A program made the translations under genes and the position numbers. A stretch of DNA of 5,999 nucleotides from Cyrtobacter comes (GTDB lineage: Bacteria > Pseudomonadota > Alphaproteobacteria > Rickettsiales > Midichloriaceae): positions 1-5,999 of the forward strand of contig NZ_JARGYT010000075.1 of NCBI RefSeq assembly GCF_034470605.1, written 5' to 3'. The notes under the pieces were generated by a model. The model had not been told where the DNA came from. It did no database searches and saw only the letters and a list, made by a program, of their open reading frames with translations. Below, in pieces: positions 5,762 through 5,999 of the stretch. The first letter of the stretch is position 1, and every line of letters begins with the position of its first letter.

Positions 5762-5785
5762 TAGTTATTTAAGTTAAATTAGCAT
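5758..5785 (+). repeat. Dispersed repeat, copy B (inner 28 bases)
   Basis: Reads TATATAGTTATTTAAGTTAA then ATTAGCAT. It matches 24 of 28 bases with copy A (3293-3320, minus strand). It directly abuts and slightly overlaps the right end of the MITE-like element, which may have inserted at the TATATA of this repeat and removed its outer flank. Confidence 0.6.
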
Positions 5786-5868
5786 ATTAAAAACAAAGCT
5801 AATAAGCTGTAATACAGGGAGTATTGTACCATCTCAAATAAAATGACTATATCTCTTTATTGCTCTAA

Positions 5869-5911
5869 TAAGCAAAATTATATAGTGATTTAAGTTAAAC
5901 TATAGCCTAGG
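5869..5911 (+). repeat. Dispersed repeat, copy C
   Basis: Reads TAAGCAAAATTATATAGTGA, then TTTAAGTTAAACTATAGCCT, then AGG. It matches copy B at 21 of 23 bases over 5880-5902. It also shares the outer TAAGCAAA and the AGC-TAGG end with copy A, allowing small gaps. It lies 121 bases from copy B in the same orientation. Confidence 0.6.
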
Positions 5912-5999
5912 CAAAAGAGGTTGATATAATAAGATGATAATATCATTGGTTAGTTATAATATTTTCGAATGGGAAGAGCGTATTCTCTTAGAGAAGAGG

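Larger units (their letters stand above)
5389..5999. other. Gene-free stretch of hairpins and repeat remnants downstream of phaB
   Basis: I see no credible coding sequence on either strand over about 610 bases; stop codons are frequent in all frames. The stretch is instead made of a possible phaB terminator, three separate hairpin-forming palindromes, an 88-bp MITE-like element and two copies of a dispersed repeat, each listed separately. The last 90 bases (5912-5999) show nothing beyond a small dyad TTCTC-TTA-GAGAA at 5983-5995. Confidence 0.6.

Noticed and set aside
1398..5997. Eleven-base identical string CTTAGAGAAGA at 1398-1408 and 5987-5997
   Set aside because: No similarity extends beyond the 11 bases, and such matches are expected by chance in about 6 kb of biased sequence.

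Overview
The window is strongly AT-rich alphaproteobacterial DNA. It looks like a chromosome segment of a Rickettsiales-type intracellular bacterium with degraded insertion sequences. This is an inference. It rests on the AT-rich codon use, a DUF2610-like small protein, rsmA in a divergent pair with it, a rickettsial-style IS630 remnant, long gene-free stretches full of palindromes, and a surface protein with a Ser/Asn/Ala-rich N-terminal region joined to a C-terminal beta-barrel. No species can be named from the sequence alone.

Layout. Positions 2-1351 hold the 3' part of a probable outer-membrane/surface protein whose reading frame runs off the left edge. A short gap follows. A small DUF2610-like gene (1494-1835, minus) is then divergent from rsmA (1872-2696, plus), which encodes the 16S rRNA adenine dimethyltransferase. 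Positions 2697-3485 are a mobile-element graveyard. An IS630-family element is reduced to about 510 bp (2773-3282) by loss of its catalytic core, but it keeps recognisable terminal inverted repeats. Next to it are a 45-bp dispersed repeat and a cluster of TTGAT/ATCAA half-sites that ends at the phaA start. phaA (3486-4637) and phaB (4669-5388) form a compact pair. Positions 5389-5999 contain no gene that I can support. They hold a series of hairpins, an 88-bp MITE-like element whose ends match those of the IS630 remnant, and two more copies of the dispersed repeat.

Function. PhaA condenses two acetyl-CoA to acetoacetyl-CoA and PhaB reduces this to 3-hydroxybutyryl-CoA, the precursor of polyhydroxybutyrate. 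A PHA synthase is not in the window and may lie elsewhere. The most interesting observations are the IS630/MITE pair sharing terminal repeats, the low-complexity-plus-barrel surface protein, the Asn-to-Ser change in the thiolase NEAF motif, and the dense hairpin region downstream of phaB. I found no convincing wholly new multi-gene system.
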